This document shows positions 5,178 to 6,169 of a DNA stretch of 6,169 bases, piece after piece (the stretch's first letter is position 1; every line of letters begins with the position of its first letter). The position numbers were made by a program, and so were the translations under genes. The notes beneath the pieces are model-generated. The model did no database searches and was not told the origin of the DNA. It worked only from the letters and a program-made list of their open reading frames with translations. Origin of the DNA: Streptosporangiaceae bacterium (GTDB lineage Bacteria > Actinomycetota > Actinomycetes > Streptosporangiales > Streptosporangiaceae); assembly GCA_030045295.1 (NCBI GenBank), contig JASIGD010000256.1:1-6169 (forward strand). Direction: 5' to 3'.

Positions 5178-5619
5178 CCCGGGCCAGGTCACCACCCGGG
5201 CCACGGCGGCTGCCCCGAAGCTTGACGCCTCGCTGGACGATGCCGGTGCCTTCTTGCGCGCGGCGGGTCTCGTCTTCGACGAGGTCACCGCGACCCGGGT
5301 CACCGGCCACGTCGTCCTGAGCCCCGAGCACCGCACCCCGTGGGGCATCGTTCACGGCGGCGTCTATACGACCGCAATCGAGAGCGCGGCCAGCGTCGGC
5401 GCCAGCATCGCGGTGCGCGATCGGGGCCAGGTCGCCGTCGGGCTGACCAACACCACGCACTTCTTGCGCTCGGTCGCCGACGGCCGTGTCAACGTCGAGG
5501 CCACCGCGCTCAGCCAGGGGCGCACGCAGCAGCTTTGGCGCGTCGATATCACCGACGAATCAGGCAGGCTCATCGCCCACGGCGAGCTGCGGCTGCAGAA
5601 CGTCGCCGGCCAGCCTTAG
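5167..5619 (+). CDS. Hotdog-fold thioesterase, MenI/EntH-like (Glu type)
   Basis: A 150-residue single-hotdog thioesterase, distinct in subtype from its upstream neighbour. The active-site block is HRTPWGIVHGGVYTTAIES: His63-Gly64-Gly65 and Glu72, the glutamate used as catalytic base or nucleophile in the AaaE/YdiI(MenI)/EntH group. It then has VAVGLTNTTHFLRSVADG (compare the 'GLxxNxxHxRS' strand of MenI), GRTQQLWRVDI and LIAHGELRLQNV, matching the remaining core strands of that group. Length is normal for the family. MenI-group enzymes act on DHNA-CoA, aryl-CoA or mis-loaded siderophore intermediates; nothing nearby identifies the substrate here. No menaquinone or enterobactin gene is in the window, so the group name should not be read as function. 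The gene is translationally linked to the upstream one (11-base overlap) and meets the next gene end to end with a 17-base gap. Confidence 0.85.
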   Translation: MSADPGQVTTRATAAAPKLDASLDDAGAFLRAAGLVFDEVTATRVTGHVVLSPEHRTPWGIVHGGVYTTAIESAASVGASIAVRDRGQVAVGLTNTTHFLRSVADGRVNVEATALSQGRTQQLWRVDITDESGRLIAHGELRLQNVAGQP

Positions 5620-5635
5620 GACGCGGAGGCGCGAC

Positions 5636-5651
5636 CTCACCAGCCGGTGAG
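5636..5651. terminator. Short hairpin at the convergent gene ends
   Basis: CTCACC (5636-5641) and GGTGAG (5646-5651) form a perfect 6-bp stem with an AGCC loop, 17 bases after the thioesterase stop and covering the stop codon of the facing gene. It could serve both directions as a U-poor terminator. It is short, so confidence is low. Confidence 0.3.
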
Positions 5652-6169
5652 CACGTGGCGGCGCAGGTCGCGGCGCACGTTCTGGCCGAGCCTGCGGGCT
5701 TCGCGGCTATTGAGGACCGCGCCCAGGGTGGCGCCGGTGAGCAGCGGGCCGAGCGAGAACGCGCTGCGGCCGGCCCGCGCGGCCAGCCGCCTGCGGATCT
5801 GCCGCGCCAGCGGGGACCCGGCAGCGATCACCACGCCGCCGGGAATCATGTACACACCCCGGCGATGCGCCCAGGACGCGACATAGGCGCTCATTCGCTC
5901 CGCGAGGTTTCCCGGGGCTGGCATGCCGTACGCTTCGTGGAGTTCCGCGACAAGCTTGATCTCGATCCCCACCACGAGCAGGGTCTCGGCCACGATCTCG
6001 GCCGGCCAGGCGGGCGGTACGGGCAGTGCCGCCCACACGCCGACGGCTCCGCCCGCCGCGCCCGCCGCGCGAGCCGCGCCGTCGATGAGCGCGTCGGCGA
6101 TCTCGTCGGCCGACTGGCCAGGGAACTGTGCGCGCAGCGCGGCCTGGTCGCGCACTCTCAGCCGGGGTG
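5637..6169 (-). CDS. Conserved actinobacterial protein of unknown function (5' end probably outside window)
   Basis: I do not recognise a named function. The frame ends at TGA 5639-5637 and stays open to the window edge. A GTG at 6155 would give 172 residues, but it has no ribosome site and the reading upstream (PRLR before VRDQAALRAQFPG) continues naturally, so the real start is probably beyond 6169. Visible features from that GTG: a helix DQAALRAQFPG, then Ala/Gly/Val-rich, largely apolar helices (about 22-70: ALIDGAARAAGAAGGAVGVW, then PAEIVAETLLVVGIEIKLVAELHEAYG); a middle part LAERMSAYVASWAHRRGVY; a second apolar stretch IPGGVVIAAGSPLARQIRRRLAARAG; and SLGPLLTGATLGAVLNSREARRLG with a basic C-terminus. 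This suggests a membrane-associated or amphipathic helical protein. It is convergent with the thioesterases, so probably not part of their operon. Confidence 0.65.
   Translation of the reverse strand, partial: PRLRVRDQAALRAQFPGQSADEIADALIDGAARAAGAAGGAVGVWAALPVPPAWPAEIVAETLLVVGIEIKLVAELHEAYGMPAPGNLAERMSAYVASWAHRRGVYMIPGGVVIAAGSPLARQIRRRLAARAGRSAFSLGPLLTGATLGAVLNSREARRLGQNVRRDLRRHVLTGW

Noticed and set aside
4434..5348. 304-codon minus-strand frame across the HxlR start and the first thioesterase
   Set aside because: Overlaps two well-supported genes and has shadow composition.
5636..5651. CTCACC/GGTGAG as an attachment site or operator
   Set aside because: Only a 6-bp stem at a convergent junction; a weak terminator or chance is simpler.

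Overview
The window is high-GC DNA with GTG/ATG starts, short or overlapping gene junctions and strong third-position GC bias. Together with the protein families present, this points to an actinobacterium (Streptomyces/Streptosporangiales/Frankia-like). Genus cannot be fixed from the sequence. I see no mobile element, CRISPR array, tRNA or rRNA.

Layout. (1) Bases 1-131, minus strand: the first 43 codons of a cobalamin-independent methionine synthase (MetE C-domain, YxjG/YxjH-like) gene, cut by the window edge. (2) Bases 132-466: a divergent intergenic region with an AT-rich island, a GC hairpin and a probable leaderless promoter for the next gene. (3) Bases 467-3294, plus strand: a two-gene oxyanion ABC transporter operon, consisting of a WtpA/ModA-like lipoprotein and, overlapping it by 4 bp, a single 634-residue polypeptide that fuses permease, ATPase and a C-terminal TOBE-like domain. 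Molybdate or tungstate is the most likely cargo. (4) Bases 3295-3426: a convergent gap with inverted repeats and no recognisable gene. (5) Bases 3427-4515, minus strand: two regulators of different families (HxlR upstream, PadR-like downstream), 30 bp apart, probably one transcript. (6) Bases 4516-4604: a compact divergent control region with a 23-bp dyad, three GCAT elements at exact 12-bp spacing and candidate promoters in both directions. (7) Bases 4605-5619, plus strand: two overlapping hotdog-fold acyl-CoA thioesterase genes of different subtypes (Asp-type PaaI-like, then Glu-type MenI/EntH-like). (8) Bases 5637-6169, minus strand: a conserved-looking actinobacterial protein of unknown function, open to the window edge.

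How the parts relate. The transporter operon should import a tetrahedral oxyanion for pterin-based cofactor enzymes, which lie outside this window. The HxlR-PadR and double-thioesterase block looks like a self-contained regulated unit: the HxlR protein is the natural candidate to bind the dyad between it and the thioesterases, controlling both directions. The thioesterase substrate is unknown. The most interesting items are this divergent switch with its paired thioesterases and tandem regulators, and the one-chain permease-ATPase with an altered WtpA-type binding protein.
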